Below are positions 25,210-33,738 of a stretch of 40,356 nucleotides of DNA, piece after piece. Origin of the DNA: Pseudomonadota bacterium (GTDB taxonomy: Bacteria > Pseudomonadota > Alphaproteobacteria > Acetobacterales > Acetobacteraceae); the NCBI GenBank assembly GCA_021815825.1, contig JAKAZO010000020.1:1-40356 (forward strand), given 5' to 3'. The notes beneath the pieces were generated by a model, which saw only the letters and a program-made list of their open reading frames with translations, did no database searches and was not told the DNA's origin. How positions within the stretch are numbered: position 1 is the stretch's first letter; every line of letters starts with the position of its first letter. A program made the translations under genes and the position numbers.

Positions 25210-27533
25210 TGCAGCAGATCCGCAAAGTCGCCGTGATCGGCGCCGGCGTCATGGGAGCAGGCATCGCCGCGCAGGTCGCCAATGCTGGCGTGCCGGTACT
25301 GCTGCTCGACATCGTCGCGGCGGGCAGCAACGATCGCAACGCGATCGCCGCCGGCGCGGTGGCGAGGATGGCCAAGACCGAGCCGGCGCCGCTGATGAGC
25401 GCGGCCGCGGCCAAGCTGATCACGCCCGGAAACACCGAGGACGATCTTGGAAAGTTAGCCGATTGTGACTGGATCGTCGAAGCGGTTGTCGAGCGGCTGG
25501 ACGTCAAGCAGACGCTCTACCGCCGCATCGATGCGGTGCGGCGGCCGGGAAGTGCGGTGTCGTCCAACACCTCGACGATTCCGCTGGCGACGCTGGTGGA
25601 GGGAATGCCGGAGGGGTTCCGGCGCGATTTCCTCATCACCCATTTCTTCAATCCGCCGCGCTATATGCGCCTGCTGGAGATCGTTGCCGGCGTCGACAGC
25701 GATCCGGCGACGGTGGCCGCCGTCAGCCGCTTCGGCGATGTCGTGCTCGGTAAGAGCCTGGTGAATTGCAAGGACAGCCCTGGATTCATCGCCAATCGGC
25801 TGGGTGTCTACTGGATGCAGCTCGGCGTCGTCGAAGCGGTCGATGCCGGGTTGACGGTCGAGGAAGCCGATGCGGTGATGGGCCGCCCGTTCGGCATTCC
25901 GCGCACGGCGATTTTCGGCCTCATCGATCTCGTCGGCCTCGATCTGATGCCGCATGTCAACGCCAGCCTGGCGCGCGCTCTGCCGCCGAGCGATCCGTTC
26001 CACGCCGCCAATCGCGAGCTGCCGCTGCTCGGGCGCATGATCGCTGAAGGCTACACGGGCCGCAAAGGCAAGGGCGGCTTCTATCGGCTGGAGCGCGGCG
26101 AGGGTGGGCGGCGCAAGCTGGCGATGGACCTCGCCACAGGCGAGTACCGGCCCGAGCGCGCCGCCAATCTCCCCGAACTCGCGGCCGCGGGCAGCGATCT
26201 GCGGAAGATTCTGGGCGCGCCGGGCAGGGTCGGACGCTATGCCTGGCGGGTGATCGGGCAGACGCTCGCCTACGCCGCGGCACTGGTGCCCGAGGCCACC
26301 GACGACATCGTCGGCATCGATGAGGCCATGCGGCTCGGCTACAACTGGAAATGGGGGCCGTTCGAACTGATCGACCGCCTTGGCGCGGACTGGCTGATCG
26401 ACCGCCTCGGCGCCGACGGCATCGCCATTCCGAAGCTGCTGGCGCAGGCGAAGGGACGCAGTTTCTATCGTAGCGAGCGTGGCCGGTTGCAGTTCCTCGG
26501 CACCGATGGCGCCTATCACGACATCGTCCGCCCGGATGGCGTGTTGCTGCTGGAGGACGTCAAGCGGCAGAGCAAGCCGCTCCTGAAGAATGCATCGGCC
26601 GCGCTGTGGGACATCGGCGATGGCGTGGTGTGCTTCGAGTTCACCAGCAAGATGAACGCGCTCGATGCCGATATCATCGCGCTGCTGAGCAAGACGCTGG
26701 CGCTGGTGCGCGAGGACTACAAGGCGCTGGTGATCTATAACGAAGGCGCAAATTTCTCCGTCGGCGCCAATCTCGGGATCGCGCTCTTCGCCGCCAACAT
26801 CGCCGCCTGGAGTGAGGTGGAGAAGGCCATCTCCGCCGGCCAGCAGACCTACCTGGCTCTGAAATACGCGCCATTTCCCGTGGTCAGCGCGCCCGCCGGC
26901 ATGGCGCTCGGTGGCGGCTGCGAGATTCTGCTGCACAGTACTGCGGTGCAGGCCCATGCCGAGACCTATGCCGGGCTGGTCGAGTGCGGCGTGGGGCTGC
27001 TGCCGGGCTGGGGCGGCTGCAAGGAGATGCTGTTGCGCTGGCAGACGGAGGGAAAGCTGCCGCGCGGGCCGATGCCGGCTGCGGCGCGCGCCTTCGAGTT
27101 GATATCCACTGCGCAGGTCTCGAAATCGGCAGCGGAGGCGCGGGAAATGCTGATCCTGCGCCCGAGCGACGGCATCACGATGAACCGGGCGCGGCTGCTC
27201 GCGGACGCGAAGGCGCGCGCGCTGGCGCTGCTCGATTCCGGGACGCGGCCATTGCCGCCGGAGATCATCGCCGCGGGACCCGCCGGCAAGGCCGCGCTGG
27301 TGATGGCGGCGGAGGGGTTCCACCGGCTCGGCAAGGCGACCGACCACGATCTCGTGGTCGCCGCTGCGTTGGCCGAAGTGCTCTCGGGCGGGGATGCGGA
27401 CCCGACGATGCCGGTCGGCGAGCAGGCGATCCTCGATCTCGAGCGGCGCAATTTCATCCGTCTGCTGCAGAGCGAAAAGACGCTGGCGCGCATCGAACAC
27501 ACCCTGGAAACCGGCAAGCCGCTGCGCAACTGA
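25209..27533 (+). CDS. fadN: 3-hydroxyacyl-CoA dehydrogenase / enoyl-CoA hydratase fusion (FadN-type)
   Basis: A bifunctional 774-residue beta-oxidation enzyme. The dehydrogenase comes first: the NAD site is GAGVMGAG and the catalytic dyad is H145 (HFFNPP) with E157, then KDSPGFIANRLG, followed by a second C-terminal dehydrogenase domain (about 240-450). The crotonase domain follows at about 480-660, with both catalytic Glu residues in ALGGGCE and LVECGVGLLPG and an oxyanion segment NFSVGANL. This order is the reverse of E. coli FadB and matches Bacillus subtilis FadN, whose operon also contains fadA and fadE. The ATG at 25209 overlaps the thiolase stop. The symbol rests on architecture and context. 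Confidence 0.92.
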   Translation: MQQIRKVAVIGAGVMGAGIAAQVANAGVPVLLLDIVAAGSNDRNAIAAGAVARMAKTEPAPLMSAAAAKLITPGNTEDDLGKLADCDWIVEAVVERLDVKQTLYRRIDAVRRPGSAVSSNTSTIPLATLVEGMPEGFRRDFLITHFFNPPRYMRLLEIVAGVDSDPATVAAVSRFGDVVLGKSLVNCKDSPGFIANRLGVYWMQLGVVEAVDAGLTVEEADAVMGRPFGIPRTAIFGLIDLVGLDLMPHVNASLARALPPSDPFHAANRELPLLGRMIAEGYTGRKGKGGFYRLERGEGGRRKLAMDLATGEYRPERAANLPELAAAGSDLRKILGAPGRVGRYAWRVIGQTLAYAAALVPEATDDIVGIDEAMRLGYNWKWGPFELIDRLGADWLIDRLGADGIAIPKLLAQAKGRSFYRSERGRLQFLGTDGAYHDIVRPDGVLLLEDVKRQSKPLLKNASAALWDIGDGVVCFEFTSKMNALDADIIALLSKTLALVREDYKALVIYNEGANFSVGANLGIALFAANIAAWSEVEKAISAGQQTYLALKYAPFPVVSAPAGMALGGGCEILLHSTAVQAHAETYAGLVECGVGLLPGWGGCKEMLLRWQTEGKLPRGPMPAAARAFELISTAQVSKSAAEAREMLILRPSDGITMNRARLLADAKARALALLDSGTRPLPPEIIAAGPAGKAALVMAAEGFHRLGKATDHDLVVAAALAEVLSGGDADPTMPVGEQAILDLERRNFIRLLQSEKTLARIEHTLETGKPLRN

Positions 27534-27545
27534 AGGAGCACGCCC

Positions 27546-29336
27546 ATGCAAACCTACAAGGCCCCGCTGCGCGACATGCGTTTCGTGCTGCACGAGCTGC
27601 ATGACAGCCGCCGCATCATGGCGCTGCCCGGCGGTGACGAGCTTTCCCCCGAGCTGATGGACAGCGTGCTGGAGGAAGCGGCGAAAATCTCCGAGCAAGT
27701 GCTGCTGCCGCTGAATGCGAGCGGCGATGAGGAGGGCTGCCACTACGAGAACGGCGTCGTGCGCACGCCGAAAGGCTTCAAGGCAGCCTATGACCTGTTC
27801 CGGGAGGGCGGCTGGACATCGCTCGCGTGCGATCCCGCCTATGGCGGACAGGGGCTGCCGGAAATCCTCAACAAGCTCGTCGAGGAGATGAGCTGCGCGA
27901 CCAATCTCGCCTTCGGGCTCTATCCCGGCCTCACCCACGGCGCCTATCTGGCGCTGCGCGATCATGGCTCGGAGGAGCTCAAGGCGCGCTTCCTGCCGAA
28001 GATGGTGGATGGCACCTGGTCGGGGACGATGTGTCTCACCGAGGCCCATTGCGGCACGGATCTCGGCCAGTTGCGCACCCGCGCGGTGCCACAGCCGGAT
28101 GGCAGCTACCGGCTGAGTGGGGCGAAAATCTTCATTTCCGCCGGCGAGCACGACCTCACCGAGAACATCGTGCATCTCGTCCTCGCCCGGCTGCCGGATG
28201 CGCCCGCCGGGGTGAAGGGCATCAGCCTGTTCCTGGTGCCGAAATTCCTCCCCACGGCCGAGGGCGCGCCGGGCGCGCGCAACGGCGTGCTGTGCACGGC
28301 GATCGAGCACAAGATGGGCATCCGCGCCTCGGCTACCTGCCAGCTCACCTTCGAGGACGCCACCGGCTGGCTCGTTGGGGAACCCAACAAGGGGCTCGCC
28401 GCGATGTTCACCATGATGAACAGCGAGCGGCTCTCGGTCGGCATCCAGGGGCTCGGCATTGCCGAGGCGGCCTACCAGAGCGCGGTCGCCTACGCGAAGG
28501 AGCGGCTCCAGGGCCGCTCGCTCGCCGGGGCCAAGCGGCCGGACCTGGCCGCCGATCCGATCATCGTCCATCCGGATATCCGCCGCACCCTTCTGACCAT
28601 CCGCGCCTACGCCGAAGGCTGCCGCGCGCTCGCCGGCTGGGTGGCGCAGGCGCTGGACCTCATGGAGCGGGAGAACGACCCCGATGCGCGCGCCGCGGCG
28701 GATGATTTCACCGCCCTGATGACACCGGTGGTGAAGGCGCTGTTCACGGATCTCGGCTTCGAGACGGCCAGCCTGGGCATGCAGGTCTATGGCGGTCATG
28801 GCTACATCCGCGACCACGGCGTCGAACAATTCGTGCGCGATGCGCGCATCGCCATGATCTACGAGGGCACGAACGGGATCCAGGCGCTGGATCTGGTCGG
28901 GCGCAAGCTGCCGGCCCATGCGGGGCGCTCGCTGCGCCGGTTCTTCCATCCCGTCGCCGCCTTCATCGAGGCGAAGAAAGACGACGCCGCGATCGGCCCG
29001 CTGGTCCAGGCGCTGGCCAAGGGGTTCGGCGCGCTGCAGCTCGCGACCGCCCACATCGCCGAGTGCGGCCAGCGTGACCCGGAGGAGGCGGGTGCGGCGG
29101 CGACCGAATATCTGCGCCTGTTCGGTCTGGTCGCACTCGGCTTCATGTGGGCCCGCAGCGCCGAGGTGGCCGCGGCGAAGCTGCCGGCCGCCAACGGCGA
29201 CGCCGGATTCTATCGCACCAAGCTCGCCACCGCGCGTTTCTACATGGAGCGCATTCTGCCCGGCGCGTTCGCGCTCCTGCCCGCGATCAAGTCCGGCAAG
29301 GCGGCGATGATGGCGCTCGGCGAGGCTGATTTCTGA
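27546..29336 (+). CDS. Acyl-CoA dehydrogenase with C-terminal extension
   Basis: An FAD-dependent acyl-CoA dehydrogenase of 596 residues that makes the first double bond in beta-oxidation. Features are the flavin-side motif CLTEAHCGTDLG, the substrate-side segment LSGAKIFISAGEHD, the catalytic base E440 (IYEGTNGIQ) and an extra C-terminal domain of about 110 residues, found in the long acyl-CoA dehydrogenase/DmdC-like branch. That branch includes medium- and long-chain enzymes as well as 3-methylmercaptopropionyl-CoA dehydrogenase. The operon context favours ordinary fatty acids. A strong GAAGGAG precedes the ATG at 27546, 12 bases after the fusion gene. It ends nine bases from convergent nusB. 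Confidence 0.93.
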   Translation: MQTYKAPLRDMRFVLHELHDSRRIMALPGGDELSPELMDSVLEEAAKISEQVLLPLNASGDEEGCHYENGVVRTPKGFKAAYDLFREGGWTSLACDPAYGGQGLPEILNKLVEEMSCATNLAFGLYPGLTHGAYLALRDHGSEELKARFLPKMVDGTWSGTMCLTEAHCGTDLGQLRTRAVPQPDGSYRLSGAKIFISAGEHDLTENIVHLVLARLPDAPAGVKGISLFLVPKFLPTAEGAPGARNGVLCTAIEHKMGIRASATCQLTFEDATGWLVGEPNKGLAAMFTMMNSERLSVGIQGLGIAEAAYQSAVAYAKERLQGRSLAGAKRPDLAADPIIVHPDIRRTLLTIRAYAEGCRALAGWVAQALDLMERENDPDARAAADDFTALMTPVVKALFTDLGFETASLGMQVYGGHGYIRDHGVEQFVRDARIAMIYEGTNGIQALDLVGRKLPAHAGRSLRRFFHPVAAFIEAKKDDAAIGPLVQALAKGFGALQLATAHIAECGQRDPEEAGAAATEYLRLFGLVALGFMWARSAEVAAAKLPAANGDAGFYRTKLATARFYMERILPGAFALLPAIKSGKAAMMALGEADF

Positions 29337-29345
29337 GGCGGAGGG

Positions 29346-29849
29346 TCAGCCGCGCTCGTCGACGGGCGCGGCGAACTCGCCCGCGCGCAGTGCGCGCGCG
29401 ATGGCGTCGAGCACGCCGTTGGCCAGGCGCGGCGCTTCGCCCTCGAAGAAACCGTGGGCAACGTCGAGATATTCGTTGATCAGCACCCGCGCCGGCGGGC
29501 CGTCGGCGTGGCCGAGTTCGGCGGCGCAGGCGCGCAGCAGGGCGCGCAGGACGGGATCGAGCCGTTCCAGCGGCCAGTCCGCCGGCAGCGCGGCGGTAAT
29601 GAGGGCGTCGATCGTCTCGGCCTGCAGCGTTGCCGCGCGGACGATGCCAACGAACAGCGCTGCGTCGGCCTCCGGCGCCCTGCCTTCCTCGAATCCTCCG
29701 GCGGCGGCGGGGCCGAGCCGGTGGCGCAGGAATTGATCGATCACCGCCTCCGCGCTTTCCTCGGCCTGCTCGGCCTGGAACAGCGCCTGCACGGCGGCGA
29801 CGCGGGCGCCGGTGCGCTTGCGCGCGGGCGGGCGGGCGGTGCGGGCCAT
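29346..29849 (-). CDS. nusB: Transcription antitermination factor NusB
   Basis: Binds boxA RNA with NusE (S10) and promotes antitermination, mainly in rRNA operons. The 167-residue all-helical protein has the family's N-terminal RVAAVQALFQAEQAE and the C-terminal INEYLDVAHGFFEGEAPRLANGVLD. An Arg-rich N-terminal extension (MARTARPPARKRTGAR) precedes the domain, as often in alphaproteobacteria. Its ATG overlaps the ribH stop as TGATG, making it the last gene of the riboflavin operon. This ribH-nusB pairing is widely conserved. Confidence 0.95.
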   Translation of the reverse strand: MARTARPPARKRTGARVAAVQALFQAEQAEESAEAVIDQFLRHRLGPAAAGGFEEGRAPEADAALFVGIVRAATLQAETIDALITAALPADWPLERLDPVLRALLRACAAELGHADGPPARVLINEYLDVAHGFFEGEAPRLANGVLDAIARALRAGEFAAPVDERG

Positions 29850-30331
29850 CAGAGCGCGCCGAGCCTGCGGCCGGCGTCGATCTGGCGCAGCGCCGCCGCC
29901 GCCGCCTCGGCCCCCTTGTTCGGCCCCTCGGCCCCGGCGCGAGCCTCCGCCTGGCCCAGCGTGTCCACCGTCAGCAGCCCGGTGCCGAGGGCGATGCCGT
30001 AGGCCAGGGCGACGTCCATCAGCCCCTGCATGCTGGCCTGGCAAATGAACTGGTAGTGGTCGGTCTCGCCACGCACGACGCAGCCGAGCGCGACGAACCC
30101 GTCGAAGCGCGTGCGCCCGCGCAGCGCGAGCCGGATCGCCTGTGCCAGCTCGAAGGCGCCGGCGACGTCCAGCACCTCGGCGCTCGCGCCGGCGGCGGCG
30201 ATGATGCGCTGGGCGCCCGCGGTCAGCCCGTCGACCACCGCCTGATAGTAGGGCGCGCGCACGATGAGCAGATGCGGCGGCGGCCCGGTCACTTCGGGAG
30301 CGGCCACCGGGGCTGCGTCTTCGGTACTCAT
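29849..30331 (-). CDS. ribH: 6,7-dimethyl-8-ribityllumazine synthase
   Basis: Condenses the RibB product dihydroxybutanone phosphate with the aminouracil to give lumazine, the penultimate step of riboflavin synthesis. The 160-residue protein contains the substrate motif GAFE, the proton-donor H92 in GETDHYQFIC and the phosphate-binding GLLTVDTLGQA region. It probably forms pentamers or an icosahedral capsid, as family members do. The ATG at 30331 overlaps the preceding ribB-type stop (ATGA), so these enzymes are made in coupled fashion. Confidence 0.96.
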   Translation of the reverse strand: MSTEDAAPVAAPEVTGPPPHLLIVRAPYYQAVVDGLTAGAQRIIAAAGASAEVLDVAGAFELAQAIRLALRGRTRFDGFVALGCVVRGETDHYQFICQASMQGLMDVALAYGIALGTGLLTVDTLGQAEARAGAEGPNKGAEAAAAALRQIDAGRRLGAL

Positions 30332-31455
30332 GGGGCGGGCCTTTCGATCGCGCGCTGTTCGATCACGTTGAGCCCGTAGCCTTCCAGGCCAATGATAGTG
30401 CGACGCGTATTCGAGAGCAGGATCATGTCGCGCACGCCGAGATCGAGCAGGATCTGCGCGCCGATGCCGTAATGGCGCAGCTCCGCCGGCGGGCGGGCGG
30501 CGGCGGCGAGCAGGCGCACGCGTTCGGAGAGCGCGGTCGGCGGCCGTTCGCGCAGCAGCACCACCACGCCGCGCCCGGCTGCGCCGATCATGCGCATCGC
30601 CCCGTGCAGGCTGGACAAATGCGGCCCGGCCAGCACGTCGTCGAGCAGGTCGACGGCGTGCATGCGCACGAGCACCGGCCCCGGCGCCGCGAGATCGCCC
30701 TTCACCAGCGCCAGATGCTCGGCGTACTCGACCGTGTTGGCATAGACCGCGAGCCGCCAGGCGCCGCCGATGCCCTGCATCAGCTCGCCTTCCTGCATCA
30801 GGCGCACCAGCCGCTCGGTGCGGCGCCGATAGGCGATCAGATCGGCGATCGTGCCGAGGCGGAGATTATGCGTCTGGGCGAAGGCAACCAGGTCCGGCAG
30901 CCGCGCCATGCTGCCGTCGTCGCGCATGATCTCGCAGATCACCCCGGCCGGGTTGAGCCCGGCGAGGCGGGCGATGTCCACCGCCGCCTCGGTGTGCCCG
31001 GCGCGCACCAGCGTGCCGCCCTCGCGCGCCATCAGCGGGAAGACGTGCCCCGGCGTGGCGATATCCGCCCGCCCCGCTTCGGGGTTGATGGCAACGGCGA
31101 TGGTGTGGGCGCGGTCGGCGGCGGAGATGCCGGTGGTGACGCCCTCGCGCGCCTCGATCGAGACGGTGAACGCGGTCTGGTGGCGCGAGCTGTTGGACTG
31201 GCTCATCAGCGAGAGCCCGAGCTGCTCGACGCGGTGCTGCGTCAGCGCCAGGCAGATCAGGCCGCGGGCGTGCCGGGCCATGAAATTGATCGCCTCGGGC
31301 GTGGCGTACTGCGCCGGGATGACGAGATCGCCCTCGTTCTCGCGATCCTCGTCATCGACGAGGATGAACATGCGCCCCGCCCGCGCCTCCGCGATCAGCT
31401 CCTCGGCGGAGGAGATATAGGCGGAAAGCTCGGCGGTGCGGGCGGTCTCGGTCAT
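30328..31455 (-). CDS. ribB: 3,4-dihydroxy-2-butanone 4-phosphate synthase with degenerate RibA-like tail (RibBX type)
   Basis: The N-terminal domain (about 1-205) is an intact RibB: DDEDRENEGDLVIPAQ carries the acidic metal/substrate residues and RAGHTEAAVD is the second active-site motif. It converts ribulose 5-phosphate to dihydroxybutanone phosphate. The C-terminal domain (about 210-375) aligns with GTP cyclohydrolase II in fold cues (YGIGAQILLDLGV, GLEGYGLNV), but the three zinc cysteines are absent. The region reads VRMHAVDLLDDV then LSSLHGAMRM, and the domain has no cysteine at all. It cannot be a normal GTP cyclohydrolase II, so a separate RibA must exist elsewhere. The ATG at 31455 follows AGGAG by five bases and overlaps the ribE stop. 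Confidence 0.93.
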   Translation of the reverse strand: MTETARTAELSAYISSAEELIAEARAGRMFILVDDEDRENEGDLVIPAQYATPEAINFMARHARGLICLALTQHRVEQLGLSLMSQSNSSRHQTAFTVSIEAREGVTTGISAADRAHTIAVAINPEAGRADIATPGHVFPLMAREGGTLVRAGHTEAAVDIARLAGLNPAGVICEIMRDDGSMARLPDLVAFAQTHNLRLGTIADLIAYRRRTERLVRLMQEGELMQGIGGAWRLAVYANTVEYAEHLALVKGDLAAPGPVLVRMHAVDLLDDVLAGPHLSSLHGAMRMIGAAGRGVVVLLRERPPTALSERVRLLAAAARPPAELRHYGIGAQILLDLGVRDMILLSNTRRTIIGLEGYGLNVIEQRAIERPAP

Positions 31456-32051
31456 GCGCACTCCTGGAGGCGGGCGACATAGCGGGCGAGCAGGTCGATC
31501 TCGATATTCACCGGATCGCCGGGCCGCAACGTGGCGAAACTGGTGACGGCGGCGGTGTGGGGAATGATGTTGACGCCGAATTCCGCGCCCTCGGCGCTGT
31601 TCACCGTCAGCGACACCCCGTCAACGGCGACGCTGCCCTTGACGGCGATGAAGCGGGCGAGCGGGGCGGGGACGCGGAAGCGCCAGCGGATCGAGCCATG
31701 GTCCGCCACCGCCGCCAGCGCCGTGCCGACGCCATCGACATGGCCGGAGACGAGATGCCCGCCGAGCTCGTCGCCGAGGCGCAGCGCGCGCTCGAGATTG
31801 ACCCGCGTGCCGGCGCGCCAGGTGCCGAGCGTGGTATGCGCCAGCGTCTCGGCGGAGGCCTGAACGGCGAAGGCGTCGGCCTCCGTGGCGATGACGGTGA
31901 GGCAGCAGCCGGAGCAGGCGATCGAGGCGCCGAGAGGGATCGCGCCCGTATCCGGCCACGGCGCCGCGATGACGAGGCGCATGTCCGCTGCCACGCCGAT
32001 CGGAACGATCTCGCGCACGGTGCCGAGCGCGCTGACGATGCCGGTGAACAT
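31452..32051 (-). CDS. ribE: Riboflavin synthase, alpha chain
   Basis: Dismutates two lumazine molecules to riboflavin. The 199-residue protein begins with the invariant MFTGIV and shows the two internal lumazine-binding repeats (about 1-95 and 96-190), with SGHVDG and DGVSLTVN motifs. It works as a trimer in the cytoplasm. The start overlaps the ribD stop as TGATG, and the stop overlaps the ribB start as ATGA, so ribD-ribE-ribB-ribH are chained by overlaps. No FMN riboswitch is visible before any of them. Confidence 0.96.
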   Translation of the reverse strand: MFTGIVSALGTVREIVPIGVAADMRLVIAAPWPDTGAIPLGASIACSGCCLTVIATEADAFAVQASAETLAHTTLGTWRAGTRVNLERALRLGDELGGHLVSGHVDGVGTALAAVADHGSIRWRFRVPAPLARFIAVKGSVAVDGVSLTVNSAEGAEFGVNIIPHTAAVTSFATLRPGDPVNIEIDLLARYVARLQECA

Positions 32052-33157
32052 CAGCCGTGCTCGCGGCGGAATTCGCTCAGCACGTCCTCGCCGAGCGGGC
32101 GGATGCGCTCGCGCACGAAGCGTGGCATCGCGCCGAGCGAGCTGACGCCGAACCCCTGCGCCGCGGGCCAGCCATCGGCGCCCATCACGGTCGGGGCGTG
32201 GAACCAGACCAGACGGTCCACCAGATCCTCTCTCAGCAATGCGGCCGCGATCTGCGCGCCGCCTTCGACCAGAACGGCGTTGATGCCTGCCTCGGCCAGC
32301 GCCCGCAAGCCCAGGGCGATGTCGATGCCGGCATTGCTGCCCGGCACCTCGAACAGCCTCGCACCGAGCGCGGCGATGGCGCGGCGGCGCTCGGGGTCGG
32401 CGCCGTCGCGGTGGAGCAGCCAGGTCGCGGCCGCCGCGTGGGCGAGCACCCGGGCGGTGAGGGGCGTGCGCAAATGGCTGTCGGCGATGACCCGGATGCC
32501 AGCGGCGCGCTTGAAGCCGGCGAGGCGGCAGGTGAGCTCGGGATCGTCTGCGAGCAGCGTGCCGACGCCGGCGAGCACGGCGTCGTGCTCGCCGCGCAGG
32601 GCGTGGGCGGCGCGCCGCGCGGCCTCGCCGGTGATCCAGCGGCTCTCGCCGGCATGGGTGGCGATGCGCCCGTCCAGCGTCGAGGCCAGTTTCAGCGTCA
32701 CCATCGGACGGTTGTGCCGGACGCGGGTCAGGAACCCCGCGGTCACGTGCGCGGCCTCGTCGGCGAGCACGCCCTCGGTGACGGCGATCCCGGCGGCGCG
32801 CAGCCGAGCGATGCCGGCGCCGTTCACGCGCGGGTCCGGGTCGCGGATGGCGACGACGACGCGCGCGATGCCGGCCTCGATCAGCGCCTCCGTGCAGGGC
32901 GGGGTGCGGCCGTGATGGCAGCAGGGCTCGAGCGTGACATAGGCGGTGGCGCCGCGCGCCGCCGCGCCGGCCATGGCGAGCGCCAGCACCTCGGCATGCG
33001 GGCGCCCGCCCGGCGCGGTGACGGCACGGCCGACGACGCGCCCGGCCTTGACGATGACGCAGCCGACCGAAGGATTGGGCCAGGTCTCGCCCAGGCCGCG
33101 CCGGGCCAGCGCCAGGGCGGCGCGCATGGGCTCGGCGTCGTGCTGTTCGCTTGACAT
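32051..33157 (-). CDS. ribD: Bifunctional pyrimidine deaminase/reductase
   Basis: Carries out the second and third steps of riboflavin synthesis. The N-terminal cytidine-deaminase-like domain has H54-A-E56 and the zinc cysteines C79 and C88 in the PCCHHGRTPPC segment. The C-terminal NADPH reductase domain (about 150-368) includes TLKLASTLDGRIA and VEGGAQIAAALL. At 368 residues it is full length. The ATG at 33157 follows a 104-base GC-rich gap after nrdR that contains no recognisable riboswitch or terminator. Confidence 0.96.
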   Translation of the reverse strand: MSSEQHDAEPMRAALALARRGLGETWPNPSVGCVIVKAGRVVGRAVTAPGGRPHAEVLALAMAGAAARGATAYVTLEPCCHHGRTPPCTEALIEAGIARVVVAIRDPDPRVNGAGIARLRAAGIAVTEGVLADEAAHVTAGFLTRVRHNRPMVTLKLASTLDGRIATHAGESRWITGEAARRAAHALRGEHDAVLAGVGTLLADDPELTCRLAGFKRAAGIRVIADSHLRTPLTARVLAHAAAATWLLHRDGADPERRRAIAALGARLFEVPGSNAGIDIALGLRALAEAGINAVLVEGGAQIAAALLREDLVDRLVWFHAPTVMGADGWPAAQGFGVSSLGAMPRFVRERIRPLGEDVLSEFRREHG

Positions 33158-33261
33158 CGCTTCGGGCTCGGTCCTCGCGCGCGGGTGCGCGCCCGTTCAT
33201 GCGCCCAGCCCGCTCGCGAGGCAATCCGGGCGCGGGCGGGCCGGCGCCGCGCCGCGGCCGC

Positions 33262-33729
33262 TCAGTCGCCCGGCGCTGCGGGCGGCTCCAGCGAGCCGAG
33301 AAACGCTTCGAAATCCTTGGCCTCGCGGAAATCGCGATAGACGCTGGCGAAGCGCACATAGGCGACCTCGTCCACCGCCTTCAGCGTGTCCATCACCAGC
33401 TCGCCGATCTGCTTGCTGCTGACGTCGCTCTCGCCGCTGGCCTCGAGCTGGCGAACGATGCCATTGACGACGCGCTCGATGCGCTCCTCCTGCACCGGGC
33501 GCTTGCGCAGCGCGATGCGCACCGAGCGGGCGAGCTTGTCACGGTCGAAGGGAACGCGCCGCCCGTCGGCCTTCACCACTGTCAGCTCGCGCAGCTGCAC
33601 CCGCTCGACGGTGGTGAAGCGCTGGCTGCAGCCAGGACAGAAGCGCCGCCGCCGGATCGCCGCCCCATCCTCGGCGGGGCGGCTGTCCTTCACCTGCGTA
33701 TCCTCATGGCCGCAGAACGGGCAGCGCAT
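33262..33729 (-). CDS. nrdR: Transcriptional repressor NrdR
   Basis: Represses ribonucleotide-reductase genes according to the ATP/dATP balance. The 155-residue protein has the N-terminal zinc ribbon with C3, C6, C31 and C34 (MRCPFC and CPGC), then an ATP-cone domain (about 45-135) with [19 protein letters not shown]. No NrdR-box-like sequence is apparent nearby, so its targets are probably elsewhere. It lies nine bases after glyA and upstream of the riboflavin genes, a conserved neighbourhood in alphaproteobacteria. Confidence 0.97.
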   Translation of the reverse strand: MRCPFCGHEDTQVKDSRPAEDGAAIRRRRFCPGCSQRFTTVERVQLRELTVVKADGRRVPFDRDKLARSVRIALRKRPVQEERIERVVNGIVRQLEASGESDVSSKQIGELVMDTLKAVDEVAYVRFASVYRDFREAKDFEAFLGSLEPPAAPGD

Positions 33730-33738
33730 GGCAGCCCG

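Noticed and set aside
25455-29054. A 1199-residue minus-strand open frame across the beta-oxidation genes
   Set aside because: It lies wholly antisense to fadN and the acyl-CoA dehydrogenase. The translation shows no motif and mirrors their codon pattern. Its length is striking but explained by GC skew.
30328-31455. RibB fusion as a pseudogene or frameshifted RibBA
   Set aside because: The frame is uninterrupted, the tail keeps family fold motifs up to a normal end, and overlaps with both neighbours are intact. It is a diverged domain, not a broken gene.
33158-33261. Possible FMN riboswitch or terminator in the nrdR-ribD gap
   Set aside because: The gap has GC-rich inverted patches but none of the conserved FMN aptamer segments and no T run on the coding strand.
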